The translations under genes were made by a program, and so were the position numbers. A DNA stretch of 64,000 nucleotides from Streptantibioticus_C sp963761325. GTDB taxonomy: Bacteria; Actinomycetota; Actinomycetes; Streptomycetales; Streptomycetaceae. Positions 23,368 to 32,325 of the stretch are shown piece by piece (the stretch's first letter is position 1; each line of letters begins with the position of its first letter). Where the stretch lies: positions 806,001 through 870,000 of the forward strand of contig CAVXGZ010000003.1 of the NCBI GenBank assembly GCA_963761325.1, given 5' to 3'. The notes beneath the pieces were generated by a model. It was not told the origin of the DNA, did no database searches, and saw only the letters and a list, made by a program, of their open reading frames with translations.

Positions 23368-23826
23368 TCAGTGGTCTTGCGACGGGGTCCGTCCCCACAC
23401 ACCCAGCGCGACAACCGCGTTGGTGGCCCGGTCGACCTCGCACCAGATGCGCTTGCCGGCGCCCTCGCGCTGCCAGCCCCAACGGTCGGCGAGACCGTCC
23501 ACCAGTTCCAGGCCGCGTCCGCCGGTGTCACCGCCCTGCGCGTGGCGCGGAGCCGGCGGGCGATCGCTGGCGTCGGCGACCTCGACCCGCACCGTCCCGT
23601 TGTCCATGACCGCGGGCTGTGGGAAGAGCATCCGCAACTCGGCGGGGCACCCGGTGTGGACGACCGCGTTGGTGACCAGCTCCGAGATGAGCAGCAGAAG
23701 CGTCTCTGCAAGCGGTTCGTCGGCCGTTATGCCGGAACCGAGCAACCTGGCACGCGCCCACCTCCTGGCCCGCCCCACCTCCGCCGGGTCAGGGCGAACC
23801 TCCAACTGCACCTGCAGCACCTGCAC
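23368..23826 (-). CDS. RsbW-like ATP-binding regulator (HATPase_c_2)
   Basis: 152 residues, a lone GHKL ATPase domain of the type common in Streptomyces as anti-sigma serine kinases. N-box LLLISELVTNAVVHT (about 45-59) and G1/G2 motifs VEVADASDRPP and GGRGLELVDGLADRWGW are visible. Members usually pair with STAS antagonists or XRE/DUF397 genes; none adjoins this one. The start is GTG 23826, with weak ribosome-binding sequence, so a slightly different N-terminus is possible. Confidence 0.85.
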   Translation of the reverse strand: MQVLQVQLEVRPDPAEVGRARRWARARLLGSGITADEPLAETLLLLISELVTNAVVHTGCPAELRMLFPQPAVMDNGTVRVEVADASDRPPAPRHAQGGDTGGRGLELVDGLADRWGWQREGAGKRIWCEVDRATNAVVALGVWGRTPSQDH

Positions 23827-23829
23827 CGC

Positions 23830-24222
23830 TCACACCATCCGAACCCGCGGACGCGGCGTCACACGCAGCCATCCGCTCACCGAGCGTGACACCGGTGCGG
23901 ACCGGCGCGATTGACGCTCCGTCACCACCGCGAGCGCTTCCGGCACATCCTCGTGCGATCCGGTCGCCATGCCGCATAGCGCCCCGCGTGCCCGCCGCAC
24001 TCCACTGCGGCTTCCACCAGGGCGATGACCAGGCACGTCGCCCGCGAACCGGACATCGCGCGCGCTCGGCGCCATCGCGGCGACCGCCTCGAAGGCGCCT
24101 CCGCGATTGTGTCGTTTCCGGACCACTCGCACCCGATGGAGCGTACCCGAGCACCCCGCCGACTCCACCCCGTCACAAGTCACATGCAGGACACAACCCG
24201 ATATCAACGCACCGAGACGCAT
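23830..24222 (-). CDS. Doubtful ORF upstream of the ATP-binding protein
   Basis: An open frame of 130 codons ends 3 nt before the GTG of the downstream gene, which would suit coupling. However, third-position G/C is only about 70% over its first 70 codons, well below genuine genes here, and no domain is recognised. An A/T-rich patch with TATAAA on the minus strand (about 24222-24228) overlaps its ATG, so the stretch 23827-24310 may instead be leader and promoter sequence. I list it only so the gap is not left blank. Confidence 0.18.
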   Translation of the reverse strand: MRLGALISGCVLHVTCDGVESAGCSGTLHRVRVVRKRHNRGGAFEAVAAMAPSARDVRFAGDVPGHRPGGSRSGVRRARGALCGMATGSHEDVPEALAVVTERQSRRSAPVSRSVSGWLRVTPRPRVRMV

Positions 24223-24310
24223 TTATATCGGTGCAAAACATCCCCCCTTCCGGGTTCGCCACTCCCGTCGCTGTCGTTGACTCCCTTTCCTTACGTCGCT
24301 CGCAGCACTC

Positions 24311-24844
24311 TCAGCGCTCCGCTTCCGCGACCGCCCTGCCGAACTCCTCGTACGCCGCGTCGTCGAACAGCACGAAGGCCACCTCCTCCACCGATCCCGC
24401 CGAGCCGCCGACCGCCTCGCGCACCGTGCGGATCGCGATGCGCGCGCCGTCGTCCATGGGCCAGCCGTAGATGCCGGTGGAGATCGCCGGGAACGCCACC
24501 GTGCGGGCACCGAGTTCACCGGCCACGCGCAGTGATTCCGAGTAACAGGACGCGAGCAGGTCGGACCGGTCCTCGGCCGCCGACCACACCGGCCCCACGG
24601 TGTGGATCACCCACCGGGCCGGCAGCCGCCCCGCCGTCGTGGCGACCGCCCGCCCGGTCGGCAGCCCACGCCCGAGGGACGACGCGCGCAACGCCCGGCA
24701 CGCGGCGAGGATCTCGGGCCCGCCCCGCCGATGGATCGCGCCGTCCACTCCACCGCCTCCCAGCAACGAGGAGTTGGCCGCGTTGACGACCGCGTCGACG
24801 GTCTGCCGGGTGATGTCTCCCTTGACCAGTTCGATCTTCGCCAT
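24311..24844 (-). CDS. Macro-domain O-acetyl-ADP-ribose deacetylase
   Basis: 177 residues, a single macro domain. ELVKGDITRQTVDAVVNAAN, the SLLGGGGVDGAIHR loop, the GPVW strand and the FPAISTGIYGWP motif bind ADP-ribose; the Asn/Asp/His set of the MacroD class is present. It probably removes acetyl or ADP-ribose groups. ATG 24844 gives the canonical short N-terminus; a frame continuing to 24955 adds arginine-rich residues. No clear ribosome-binding site; a CAGAAT hexamer 7 nt upstream allows a leaderless transcript. Confidence 0.92.
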   Translation of the reverse strand: MAKIELVKGDITRQTVDAVVNAANSSLLGGGGVDGAIHRRGGPEILAACRALRASSLGRGLPTGRAVATTAGRLPARWVIHTVGPVWSAAEDRSDLLASCYSESLRVAGELGARTVAFPAISTGIYGWPMDDGARIAIRTVREAVGGSAGSVEEVAFVLFDDAAYEEFGRAVAEAER

Positions 24845-25012
24845 GTATCCGATTCTGCCCGGATTCACCTTCGCCGCATATGGGGCGAGGCCGGGCCGTC
24901 GTCGCGAGGACGCCCGGCGGCATTGGGGCTGCACCTGGGAAAATCGGCGCGGCACCCGGGGGTGGCACCAGTCGGCACGTCCGGCGTCACCCGCTCCGCC
25001 CGCCGGCCCCGG

Positions 25013-25882
25013 TCAGGCGCTGACGCGGTCCGCCGCTATGCCCGCGAACAGGTCGGACTCCGGCAGAGACACCCGCACCCACGAGCGGGCCAGAACGTAG
25101 TCCTCGGTGGGCCAGACCTCCCGTTCCAGGTCGCGGGGATGGGCGAAGAACGGGTTGTCCGGCGCCGCCTGGGTGGCGTGGGCGCGGAACGCCTGGTCCC
25201 GGGTGGTGAACCACCGCGCGCACTCGACGCGGGTCGTCACCGCCAACTCCGGCGTGTCGCTGGGCCAGTTGTCCAAGACCCCTCCCATCTCGGACGCGAT
25301 GCCGCGCGCCAGCATCGCCTCGTGGAGCCGGCTGAACCACCGCTTGGCGAAAGCCGCCTGGTAGTACAACTTCTCCGGCCGCCAGGGCTCGTGCGCCGCG
25401 GCCTGGAAGGCGGCCTCGGTGATCCGGTGGGTGTGGACGTGGTCCGGGTGTGGATAACCACCCGACGGGTCATAGGTGATGACGACGTGTGGCTTGAACT
25501 CCCGTATCACGTCCAGGAGTCGGGCCGCGGCGTGCTCGACGGGCTGCAGGGCGAAGCAACCCTCGGGCAACGGCTCGCCCTGGCCGGGCAGTCCGGAGTC
25601 GGTGAACCCGAGGAACCGCTGCCGCACGCCGAGGATCGCCGCCGCCGCGGCCATCTCCCGCCGCCGTACTGCCGGCAGGTCCGCGCGGATCTCCGGACGG
25701 TCGAGCTCCGGGTTGAGCACCTCGCCACGCTCGCCTCCGGTGCAGGTCACGACGAGCACCTCGGCACCTTGGGCCGCGTACCTGGCCAGGGTGGCCGCTC
25801 CCTTGCTGGACTCGTCGTCGGGGTGGGCGTGCACCGTCATCAGGCGCATCGCGGGTGTGGCGCCCGGATCGTGCTCGGTCAC
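25013..25882 (-). CDS. mca: Mycothiol S-conjugate amidase
   Basis: 289 residues, zinc amidase of the LmbE/MshB/Mca family. The metal motif AHPDDESSKGA carries the lysine that distinguishes Mca from MshB. TGGERGEVLNPEL, DPSGGYPHPDH and a C-terminal HPRDLEREVWPTEDYVL segment also match. Mca cleaves mycothiol conjugates of toxins to release mercapturic acids for export. GTG 25882 follows AGAAGGGA at 8 nt and overlaps the stop of the upstream MFS gene by 4 bp (GTGA). The coupled exporter makes a toxin detoxification-and-efflux module likely. Confidence 0.9.
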   Translation of the reverse strand: MTEHDPGATPAMRLMTVHAHPDDESSKGAATLARYAAQGAEVLVVTCTGGERGEVLNPELDRPEIRADLPAVRRREMAAAAAILGVRQRFLGFTDSGLPGQGEPLPEGCFALQPVEHAAARLLDVIREFKPHVVITYDPSGGYPHPDHVHTHRITEAAFQAAAHEPWRPEKLYYQAAFAKRWFSRLHEAMLARGIASEMGGVLDNWPSDTPELAVTTRVECARWFTTRDQAFRAHATQAAPDNPFFAHPRDLEREVWPTEDYVLARSWVRVSLPESDLFAGIAADRVSA

Positions 25883-27486
25883 GGTCGTGGTCCCTTCTGG
25901 CGGGCGGCTCCCGCCGGGTAGAAGCAGGCCGGCACGAAGGCCAGCAGTGACAGGCAGAACGCCCAGGCGAAGGCATGGCCGAACGCGTTCGCGGGGTCGC
26001 CCCGCCCCGCCAGCCCACGCTGCAACACCACCGTCAGCAACGCCGTGCCGAGGGAACCGCCCAGCCGGTTCAGCACGTTGGCCGTGCCGGCGGCCCGCGG
26101 CGCCTCGTCACGGGAGACGGAGGCGTACACCGCCGACATGCCCGGCACCATGGCGAGCCCGAGACCCGCGCCCCGCACCACGAGCGCCACCGACAGCAGC
26201 CAGCCGGCCGGACCGTGCCCCAGGAAGGCCAACGGCAACGTGCCTACCAGGGAGAGCGCCAACCCGCCCAGCATCAGCGGCCGCGGCCCCATCCGATCTC
26301 CCAACCGCCCGGTGAGCAGGGAGACCGCCGCCGTGCCCACCGCCTGCGGGGCCAGCATCAGCCCGGCGCTCATCGCGTCGGCGCCACGGACCAGTTGGAA
26401 GTACAGCGGGAGCAGCAGCATCGCGCTGTAGAGCGAACCGCCCAGCAGGAACGAGGACGCCGTGGCCGCCGCGAACCCCCGCCGCGCGAACATCCGCAGA
26501 TCGATCAGCGGCGTGCCCGTCTTCGTCCGTATCGCGTGCAGCCCGTAGCCCGCCAGGAGCAACCCGCCGACCACCAGCACCGCCCAGTTCCCGGCGGAGC
26601 AGCCGTAGACCAGGCAGGCCACCCCGGGCGACAGCAGGACCAGACCCCTGGCATCCAGCCTTCCGGGAGCCGCCACGGGAGCGGACCGGGGGAGGAACCG
26701 CGCGGCGAGCAGGAAGGTGGCCACGCCGATCGGCAGGTTGACGTAGAACATCCAACGCCAGTCCAGGCTCTGCACGATGAGCCCGCCGAGGACCGGACCC
26801 GCGATCGGCGCCAGCGTCACCGGGATGACGCTCACACTGATCACTCGCGCGAGCCGCCCCGGGCCCGCGGCCTGCGCCAGCATCGACTGGCCGACCGGTT
26901 GGATCATGCCGCCGCCGACCCCCTGGAGTACCCGGAAGCCGATCAGGGCCGGCACGGACCAGGCGAGCCCGCAGAGCGCGGACGCCGCGGTGAAGACCGC
27001 TATCGAAGCCATCCACACCGTCTTGCCGCCGAACCGTTCGCTGGCCCAGCCGGTCAACGGCATCACGACCGCGACCGCCAGCAGGTATCCCGTCGAGACC
27101 CACTGCAGCGTCGTCAGCGGGCTGCCGAGGTCCGCGGCCACCGAATGGAGACCGACGCTGACGATCGTGGTGTCCAGCATCGCCAGGATCGGGCCCAGCA
27201 GGAGCACGGCCGCCGTCCGCCACAGATCGCGGCCGATCGGCTCCGGGGCGGATCTCGCGGGAGCCCTCGCCGGAGCGGACATCGGACCGGGCGAGGTCTG
27301 CCCCACGCCGCGGCCGCCGGCCGCCAGGCCGGGCGGCCCCGGGTCGGGCGGCCCCGGGTCGGCACCGATCCGGGCTGGGGCTCTCTGCTCTGCGATCTCC
27401 TCGTCCGGGGCGATCCGGCCGATGGTCCGCCGGTCCCCTGGCATGAGGCTGGTCTTCCGCTGTGATCCATCCGCGTTCCTTAGCAT
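25879..27486 (-). CDS. DHA2-family MFS drug exporter
   Basis: 535 residues, 14-helix major facilitator of the EmrB/QacA group. Core begins near residue 87 with LLGPILAMLDTTIVSVGLHSV (motif D1). ERFGGKTVW (motif A), the RVLQGVGGGMI region (motif B) and a motif C-like PIAGPVLGG segment are seen. About 80 N-terminal residues are low-complexity; there a perfect 15-bp tandem repeat (27331-27360) encodes a PDPGP duplication. ATG 27486 is used because a TAAATT -10 ends 7 nt before it inside an operator-like palindrome. It is translationally coupled to mca and divergent from a TetR gene, which probably represses it. Confidence 0.88.
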   Translation of the reverse strand: MLRNADGSQRKTSLMPGDRRTIGRIAPDEEIAEQRAPARIGADPGPPDPGPPGLAAGGRGVGQTSPGPMSAPARAPARSAPEPIGRDLWRTAAVLLLGPILAMLDTTIVSVGLHSVAADLGSPLTTLQWVSTGYLLAVAVVMPLTGWASERFGGKTVWMASIAVFTAASALCGLAWSVPALIGFRVLQGVGGGMIQPVGQSMLAQAAGPGRLARVISVSVIPVTLAPIAGPVLGGLIVQSLDWRWMFYVNLPIGVATFLLAARFLPRSAPVAAPGRLDARGLVLLSPGVACLVYGCSAGNWAVLVVGGLLLAGYGLHAIRTKTGTPLIDLRMFARRGFAAATASSFLLGGSLYSAMLLLPLYFQLVRGADAMSAGLMLAPQAVGTAAVSLLTGRLGDRMGPRPLMLGGLALSLVGTLPLAFLGHGPAGWLLSVALVVRGAGLGLAMVPGMSAVYASVSRDEAPRAAGTANVLNRLGGSLGTALLTVVLQRGLAGRGDPANAFGHAFAWAFCLSLLAFVPACFYPAGAARQKGPRP

Positions 27487-27504
27487 GGACCTAAATTTAT
27501 GTCC
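27487..27504. promoter_or_regulatory. Operator-like palindrome at the MFS start
   Basis: GGACCTAAATTTATGTCC, an 18-bp palindrome with one mismatched pair, directly abuts the MFS start codon and contains a minus-strand -10 (TAAATT). Binding here would block initiation. It shares ACCTAAATT with the second palindrome 23 bp away. Confidence 0.6.
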
Positions 27505-27526
27505 GACACACTAAAGGGTCAACACG

Positions 27527-27561
27527 AATTTTAGGTCGAACCTAGAATTTTTGGGTAGGCT
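27527..27561. promoter_or_regulatory. TetR operator and promoter
   Basis: AATTTTAGGT (27527-27536) and ACCTAGAATT (27540-27549) form a 23-bp palindrome with one mismatch and a CGA centre. It lies over the -35 region of TAGGCT (27556-27561), a -10 exactly 6 nt before the TetR ATG (27568), implying a leaderless, autorepressed gene. Confidence 0.65.
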
Positions 27562-27567
27562 GTGCCC

Positions 27568-28191
27568 ATGACCCAGCTCAGAGAGCGCAAGAAGCAGCAG
27601 ACCCGGCAGACGATCTCCCACGTCGCCACGCGTCTGTTCATCGAGCGCGGCTTCGAGCGGACGACGATCGCCGACATCGCCGAGGCGGCCGGGGTCTCCA
27701 AGATGACCGTCACGAACTACTTCCCGCGCAAGGAGGACCTCTTCTTCGACGCCGCCGACACGGTGATCAACGCCCCGGCCCACACCGTGGCCGACCGCGC
27801 GCACGGGGAATCCGCACTGACCGCACTACGTCGGGCGTATCTGGCCGCCGCCGAACGCCACGAACCACTGCTCGGCCGCTTCACCCCCGGCTTCGCCCGC
27901 CTCATAGACGAGAGCCCCGCCCTGCGCGCCCGGCTCCGCGAGATCTACGACCAGCAGGAGAACGTGCTCGCCGACGCGCTCGCCGAGGCCGCGGGTCCCC
28001 GGGCCGGCACGCTGGAGCCCCGGCTGGCCGCCGTCCAACTGGCCGGAGTCCACCGCGTGTTGATGGAGGAGGCCCGCCGAAGAACGCTCGAAGGCCAGGA
28101 CGACGAGGAGTTCTTCGCCGGCCTCGCCGCCAGCGCCCGCATAGCCTTCGAGCTGCTGGAACCGGCGTTGGGGCGTTACGCGACGCGGTAG
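27568..28191 (+). CDS. TetR-family repressor of the MFS-mca operon
   Basis: 207 residues. N-terminal helix-turn-helix (about 8-55): RQTISHVATRLFIERGF, TTIADIAEAAGVSKMTVTNYF, followed by PRKEDLFFD. The C-terminal domain is of the drug-efflux regulator type, with an MEEARRRTLEGQDDEEF stretch. The divergent layout with an exporter and two palindromes in the 81-bp gap indicate local repression relieved by a toxic ligand. ATG 27568; a GTG at 27562 is in frame but lies between the -10 and the likely transcription start. Confidence 0.92.
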   Translation: MTQLRERKKQQTRQTISHVATRLFIERGFERTTIADIAEAAGVSKMTVTNYFPRKEDLFFDAADTVINAPAHTVADRAHGESALTALRRAYLAAAERHEPLLGRFTPGFARLIDESPALRARLREIYDQQENVLADALAEAAGPRAGTLEPRLAAVQLAGVHRVLMEEARRRTLEGQDDEEFFAGLAASARIAFELLEPALGRYATR

Positions 28192-28625
28192 TCCGGACCG
28201 CAGCGGGCTCCGACCGGGCCCGCGGTGCCTGGGGCGTTCGGTGGTACTCGGGGCGTGGTCAGGCACGGATCGGCTCGCCACGGTCGGGGTGTGGCGGCCG
28301 GGCCGGGGCGGCGGTCGGGCCGGTGTGCCGATCGGGCCCGTGCGGCGGTCAGGCCGGTGCGGCGGTCCGCGGGCGGTGAGGCACACGGAACCGTGCGGCC
28401 TGCTCCGCGCGTTCGGACGGCCAGGCGACCGCTCGGCGGAGGCCGATGCGTTCGCCACGCCGAGCCCGCACGGCCGGGCAGCCGGACCGCATCGGCACGG
28501 ACGGGCGGGACGCGTGGCGGCCGGGCAGCGTCCGCCACGCCCGCGGGGGCCGCTCGCCCACGCGGCCGCACGGGCACGCAACCGCCCGGGCACGCGGGAC
28601 CGCGCCAACCCCCGGAGGGGTGGCG
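28192..28625. other. Intergenic region without recognisable gene
   Basis: 434 bp between the convergent TetR and STAS genes. The sequence is very G+C-rich with recurring CGGGCCGGTGCGGCGGTC-like words, and no frame shows the codon bias of a real gene. No clear terminator hairpin with T-run is seen. Confidence 0.5.
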
Positions 28626-29000
28626 TCAGGCGGAGATGGGGTTGGCCTTTTCGTCGAGGGCGGTGGCGAGGTCGGGGAAGACGTCGAAGAGGCGGCGGAC
28701 GCCGAGGGCGGCGAGGACCCGGTTGACGTGGGATCCGTCGACCGCGCCCTGGGCGGGGAGGACGACGCGGAGGCGGCCGGCGCAGGAACGCATGAGGCGG
28801 CGGGCGCCGACGAGGACGCTGACGCCGCTGGAGTCGCAGAACCGCACCTCGGACAGGTCGAGTACGAGGGCACGGCGGCCGTCGGCCACGACGTCGTGCA
28901 CATGTTGGCGGACGCCGGAGGAGGTGACCAGGTCCAGTTCGCCGCGGACCAGCAGTACGGCCCATCCGTCTCGTTCGTCCACCGTCACGCTCAACGTCAC
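28626..29000 (-). CDS. STAS-domain anti-sigma factor antagonist
   Basis: 124 residues, a single STAS domain. The N-terminal strand pair (WAVLLVRGELDLVT) and the phosphorylation loop LSEVRFCDSSGVSVLVGA, with its conserved serine, mark an SpoIIAA/RsbV/BldG-type antagonist. Such proteins release a sigma factor by binding an anti-sigma kinase when unphosphorylated. GTG 29000 has an AGGCGAG-like site upstream. It is divergent from an ECF-type sigma gene 285 bp away, a pairing also present in S. coelicolor as I recall. Confidence 0.9.
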   Translation of the reverse strand: MTLSVTVDERDGWAVLLVRGELDLVTSSGVRQHVHDVVADGRRALVLDLSEVRFCDSSGVSVLVGARRLMRSCAGRLRVVLPAQGAVDGSHVNRVLAALGVRRLFDVFPDLATALDEKANPISA

Positions 29001-29284
29001 TGGGTCTCGCCTGTCTCTCGCGTTCCTCGTCCGGGACCGGGTTCCAGGACCACTTGTCGGCGCCGATCCCTTCCCAGCCTTCGCGTGGTCACACCCAACC
29101 AACACCTTGCCAGGAATGTTCACCTTCGGTGAGGAAACGAAGTCATTTGGTAGCTCGTTGCCGTAAAGGGGCGTACGCCGTCGTACCCGACCGTTACATT
29201 CGAGGGGAGATTGCGACCGTAGGACCAGTTGGACAGCTGTGACAGCAGGCAGACGCGACAGGGGAGCCGGGAAGGGGCGGCCGT

Positions 29285-29851
29285 ATGGCGACACCCGCAC
29301 CACCGCGCTGGGACCGCAAGATGCAGCAGCGGCTCGCCCGGGGCGAGGAGGCGGCGCTCGGTGAGCTGTACGACCGGTTCGCCTCCCTCGTGCACAGCCT
29401 GGCGCAGCGAATCGTGGGCGACGAGCAGGCGGCCGACCAGATCACCCGCGAGGTCTTCGGTTACATCTGGGAGAACCCGGACGCGTACGACCCGAAGGAC
29501 GGCAACATGCGGTCGTGGGTGGCCACGTTGACCCAGCGGCATTCGGTGAAGCGGCTGCGCGGATGCGAGGCCGAACGGATAAGGCGGGGTGGCCGGCGGA
29601 GTCCGGAGCAGTTCGAGGACCGGGTCCGGGAGGCGAACACCGCGGCGCGCGCCGACTTCATCCGGGACTCGATGCCGGCCTCCATCCGGGCCGCGCTGGA
29701 GCTGGCCTACCTCCAGCGGCGCGACTACCGGCAGGCCGCGCGGGAGCTCGGGCTGACCGAGGTCGAGGCGAGGCGGCGGCTGCGGCTCGGGCTGCAGATG
29801 CTGTCCACGGCCGTGCAGCAGCGCCCCGGTGCCGCGGGCAGCGCGCGGTGA
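29285..29851 (+). CDS. ECF-type RNA polymerase sigma factor
   Basis: 188 residues. Region 2 (about 10-90) begins QRLARGEEAALGELYDRFA and includes a VFGYIWENPDAYDP segment. Region 4 (about 125-178) includes AALELAYLQRRDYRQAARELGLTEVEARRRL, the helix-turn-helix for the -35 element. ATG 29285 follows GGGAAGGGG. It overlaps the next gene by 4 bp (GTGA), whose product is the likely anti-sigma factor. In region 4 a leucine-rich, diverged core suggests a SigK-like subgroup; regulon unknown. Confidence 0.88.
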   Translation: MATPAPPRWDRKMQQRLARGEEAALGELYDRFASLVHSLAQRIVGDEQAADQITREVFGYIWENPDAYDPKDGNMRSWVATLTQRHSVKRLRGCEAERIRRGGRRSPEQFEDRVREANTAARADFIRDSMPASIRAALELAYLQRRDYRQAARELGLTEVEARRRLRLGLQMLSTAVQQRPGAAGSAR

Positions 29852-31128
29852 ACGGGCCGACGGGGCCGTTCGGTCCGCCCGGGGACGGTTCGGGGGACGA
29901 GCCGCCGTGGGAGACCAGCGGGTTCCGCGAGGGTGGTACACCGCCGCACGGGGTGCCCGTGCCGCGGGTGCCGCCACCGCGCGGCGCGGCGGAGGACGGT
30001 GAGCTCGGGCCGCCGCCGGTGCGGCCGGCCACGCCTTCCTACGATCATTCGACGCTCAAGTCGCTGCTCGGGGCGTGGGCGTTGGCGGCCTGCTCCCAGG
30101 AGGAGACTGCGGCGGTAGCGGAACATCTGGCGGACTGCGCGATGTGCGCGGGCGAGGCGGCGCGGCTGCGCAACGCGGTGGAGCTGCTGGAGCCGTACGA
30201 CCCGCTGGACATCGATCCGATGCTGCGCGGCCGGGTGTTGGAGACCTGTCTCGGGCTGCGGCCGGCGCGGATCCCGATGCCCGAGTGGGCCGGGCCGTAC
30301 GACGCGGAGGCGGCGCGGCTGGACGCGCTGCTGCGCAGTCTGGGCTCGTCGGACTGGTTCGAGCCGGTGGAGCTGCGGTGGCACGCGGGCCGGCACGTCA
30401 CGAGTGTCGCGGAGGTCGTCGAGCACCTGACCGCGGTGGACGGGCTGATAGCCGTCGCGCTGGGGCTCACCGATCCGCCGGCCACCGGGGCGGAGCTGCC
30501 GTGCGAACCGCGGGCCCGCACCGAGGAGTACTGGCGGCGGTACGCCGGGATTCCGGCCGGGGAGGTGCGGGAGACCTGGCGGGAGCAGGGGAGTTCGCTG
30601 CTGCGGGCGGTGTCGTTCGCGGGGCGTTCGGTCGGCGGGCTCGACGTCGGCTACGGCGGCGCGACGCTGCCGCTGCGGGATGCCTTCCTCGACCGGGCGT
30701 TCGAGTGCTGGATCCATGCCGACGACATCGCGGTGGCGGTGGACTACCCGTACGGTTCGCCGGCGCCGCGGCATCTGCACAGCATGATCGACCTGGCGGC
30801 GCGGATGCTGCCGGGCGCGATCGCCGGGCGGCGGCGGGCGGGGCTGGCGCATTCGCCGGGCGGGCTGGCGGCGGCCGGCTCGCCGGGGCGTTCGCTCTAC
30901 CTGGAGGTGGAGGGCGCCGGAGGCGGCGAGTGGTTCATCCCGCTGGACTCACCGGGCGCCGAGGGTTCGAAGGAGGGCAGCGTGGCGCACATCGCGCTGG
31001 ACGGGATCGAGTTCTGCCAGCTGGCGGCGGGCCACCGCTCCCCCGAGGATCTGGCGGCCGGGCAGGAGGGCGACCACCGGGCGATCCACGACGTCCTCAC
31101 CGCGACGGCGAGCCTGTCGCGACTGTAG
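29848..31128 (+). CDS. Zinc-finger anti-sigma factor fused to mycothiol-dependent isomerase-like domain
   Basis: 426 residues, translationally coupled to the sigma gene. After a proline-rich stretch (about 1-65), a zf-HC2 motif appears (HLADCAMCAGEAARL, His-x3-Cys-x2-Cys), the hallmark of anti-sigma factors that grip ECF sigma factors and may sense thiol redox state. The remainder (about 135-420) contains an MDMPI_N-like helical segment with H-A-G-R-H and EHLTAVDGLIAVAL, then an SCP2/maleylpyruvate-isomerase-like C-terminal region. Use of mycothiol as signal is inference from the family. No membrane segment is seen, so the protein should be cytosolic. Confidence 0.8.
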   Translation: MNGPTGPFGPPGDGSGDEPPWETSGFREGGTPPHGVPVPRVPPPRGAAEDGELGPPPVRPATPSYDHSTLKSLLGAWALAACSQEETAAVAEHLADCAMCAGEAARLRNAVELLEPYDPLDIDPMLRGRVLETCLGLRPARIPMPEWAGPYDAEAARLDALLRSLGSSDWFEPVELRWHAGRHVTSVAEVVEHLTAVDGLIAVALGLTDPPATGAELPCEPRARTEEYWRRYAGIPAGEVRETWREQGSSLLRAVSFAGRSVGGLDVGYGGATLPLRDAFLDRAFECWIHADDIAVAVDYPYGSPAPRHLHSMIDLAARMLPGAIAGRRRAGLAHSPGGLAAAGSPGRSLYLEVEGAGGGEWFIPLDSPGAEGSKEGSVAHIALDGIEFCQLAAGHRSPEDLAAGQEGDHRAIHDVLTATASLSRL

Positions 31129-31335
31129 GGACGTACGACGATACGACCGCGCCCCCACCGACCGCGCCGTTCACGCCGACCGTTCGCCCCGGACGCGTCG
31201 ACCGAGCCGCTCACGCCCACCCGACCGCGCCGCCGCGCACACCCCACCGAGCCGACGGCCCACCGCACCGTGCGTGATCGGACACGCGGTCCGGCGGCCG
31301 GCCCGCCCCGGCAACCGCGGCTCCCGCCCCTACCG

Positions 31336-32199
31336 CTACGGGAAGACGACCGTGCGGTGGCCGTTGATCAGGACGCGGTGCTCGCTGTGCCATTTGACCG
31401 CGCGGGCGAGCGCCTGGCATTCGACGTCGCGGCCGATGCCGACGAGTTGTTCCGGGGTGACGCCGTGGCTGACGCGTTCGACTTCCTGCTCGATGATCGG
31501 GCCCTCGTCGAGGTCGGCGGTGACGTAGTGCGCGGTGGCGCCGATCAGTTTCACGCCGCGGGCGTGCGCCTGGTGGTACGGCTTGGCGCCCTTGAAGCTC
31601 GGCAGGAAGGAGTGGTGGATGTTGATGATCCGGCCGGGCAGCCGCTTGCACAGGTCGTCGGAGATCACCTGCATGTAGCGGGCGAGCACGACCAGTTCGA
31701 TCCCCTCGTCCTCGACGACCCGCAGCAGCCGCGCCTCGGCGGCCGGCTTGTCGTCCTTGGCGACCGGGATGTGGTGGAAGGGGACGCCGTAGGAGCCGGC
31801 GAGTTCCTCGAAGTCGCGGTGGTTGGAGACCACGGCGGCGACCTCGACCGGCAGGGCGTTGGTCGAGGACCGGAAGAGCAGGTCGTTGAGGCAGTGGCCG
31901 AACTTGCTGACCATGATCAGCACGCGCATGCGCTGGTCGGCCGGGTGGATCTGCCAGTCCATCTGGAAGCTGTCGCCGATCGCGGCGAAGCTGGCCCGCA
32001 GCTTGCCGGCGCCGTCCGCGTAGCCGGGCGACTCGGCGCTGAAGTGCACCCGCATGAAGAACAGACCGGTGTCCTGGTCGCCGAACTGCTGGCTGTCCAC
32101 GATGTTGCACCCGGTCATGAACAGGTAGCTGGACACGGCGTGGACGATGCCCTGCTTGTCGGGGCAGGACAGGGTCAGCACGAATTGCGCATCGCTCAC
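31336..32199 (-). CDS. purU: Formyltetrahydrofolate deformylase
   Basis: 287 residues. An N-terminal ACT domain (about 5-85: FVLTLSCPDKQGIVHAVSSYL) is followed by a formyltransferase-type catalytic domain. Catalytic signatures are NIHHSFLPSFKGA (Asn and His) and TADLDEGPIIEQE (Asp). The enzyme hydrolyses 10-formyl-THF to THF and formate, balancing one-carbon units for purine synthesis. Length matches the family (about 280-290). GTG 32199 has GAGG 8 nt upstream; a frame extending to 32250 adds residues foreign to the family. Confidence 0.96.
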   Translation of the reverse strand: MSDAQFVLTLSCPDKQGIVHAVSSYLFMTGCNIVDSQQFGDQDTGLFFMRVHFSAESPGYADGAGKLRASFAAIGDSFQMDWQIHPADQRMRVLIMVSKFGHCLNDLLFRSSTNALPVEVAAVVSNHRDFEELAGSYGVPFHHIPVAKDDKPAAEARLLRVVEDEGIELVVLARYMQVISDDLCKRLPGRIINIHHSFLPSFKGAKPYHQAHARGVKLIGATAHYVTADLDEGPIIEQEVERVSHGVTPEQLVGIGRDVECQALARAVKWHSEHRVLINGHRTVVFP

Positions 32200-32325
32200 A
32201 GCGCTAGCCTCGCACACTCCGAGGCGTCGACCGGGCCGGTGTCCGTCCAACGAGACCGGTCGGACCGGACCGGTCGGACCGGACGCCTCGGCCGGGACCG
32301 GTCGGCACGGTGCCGCGGCGGGTGG

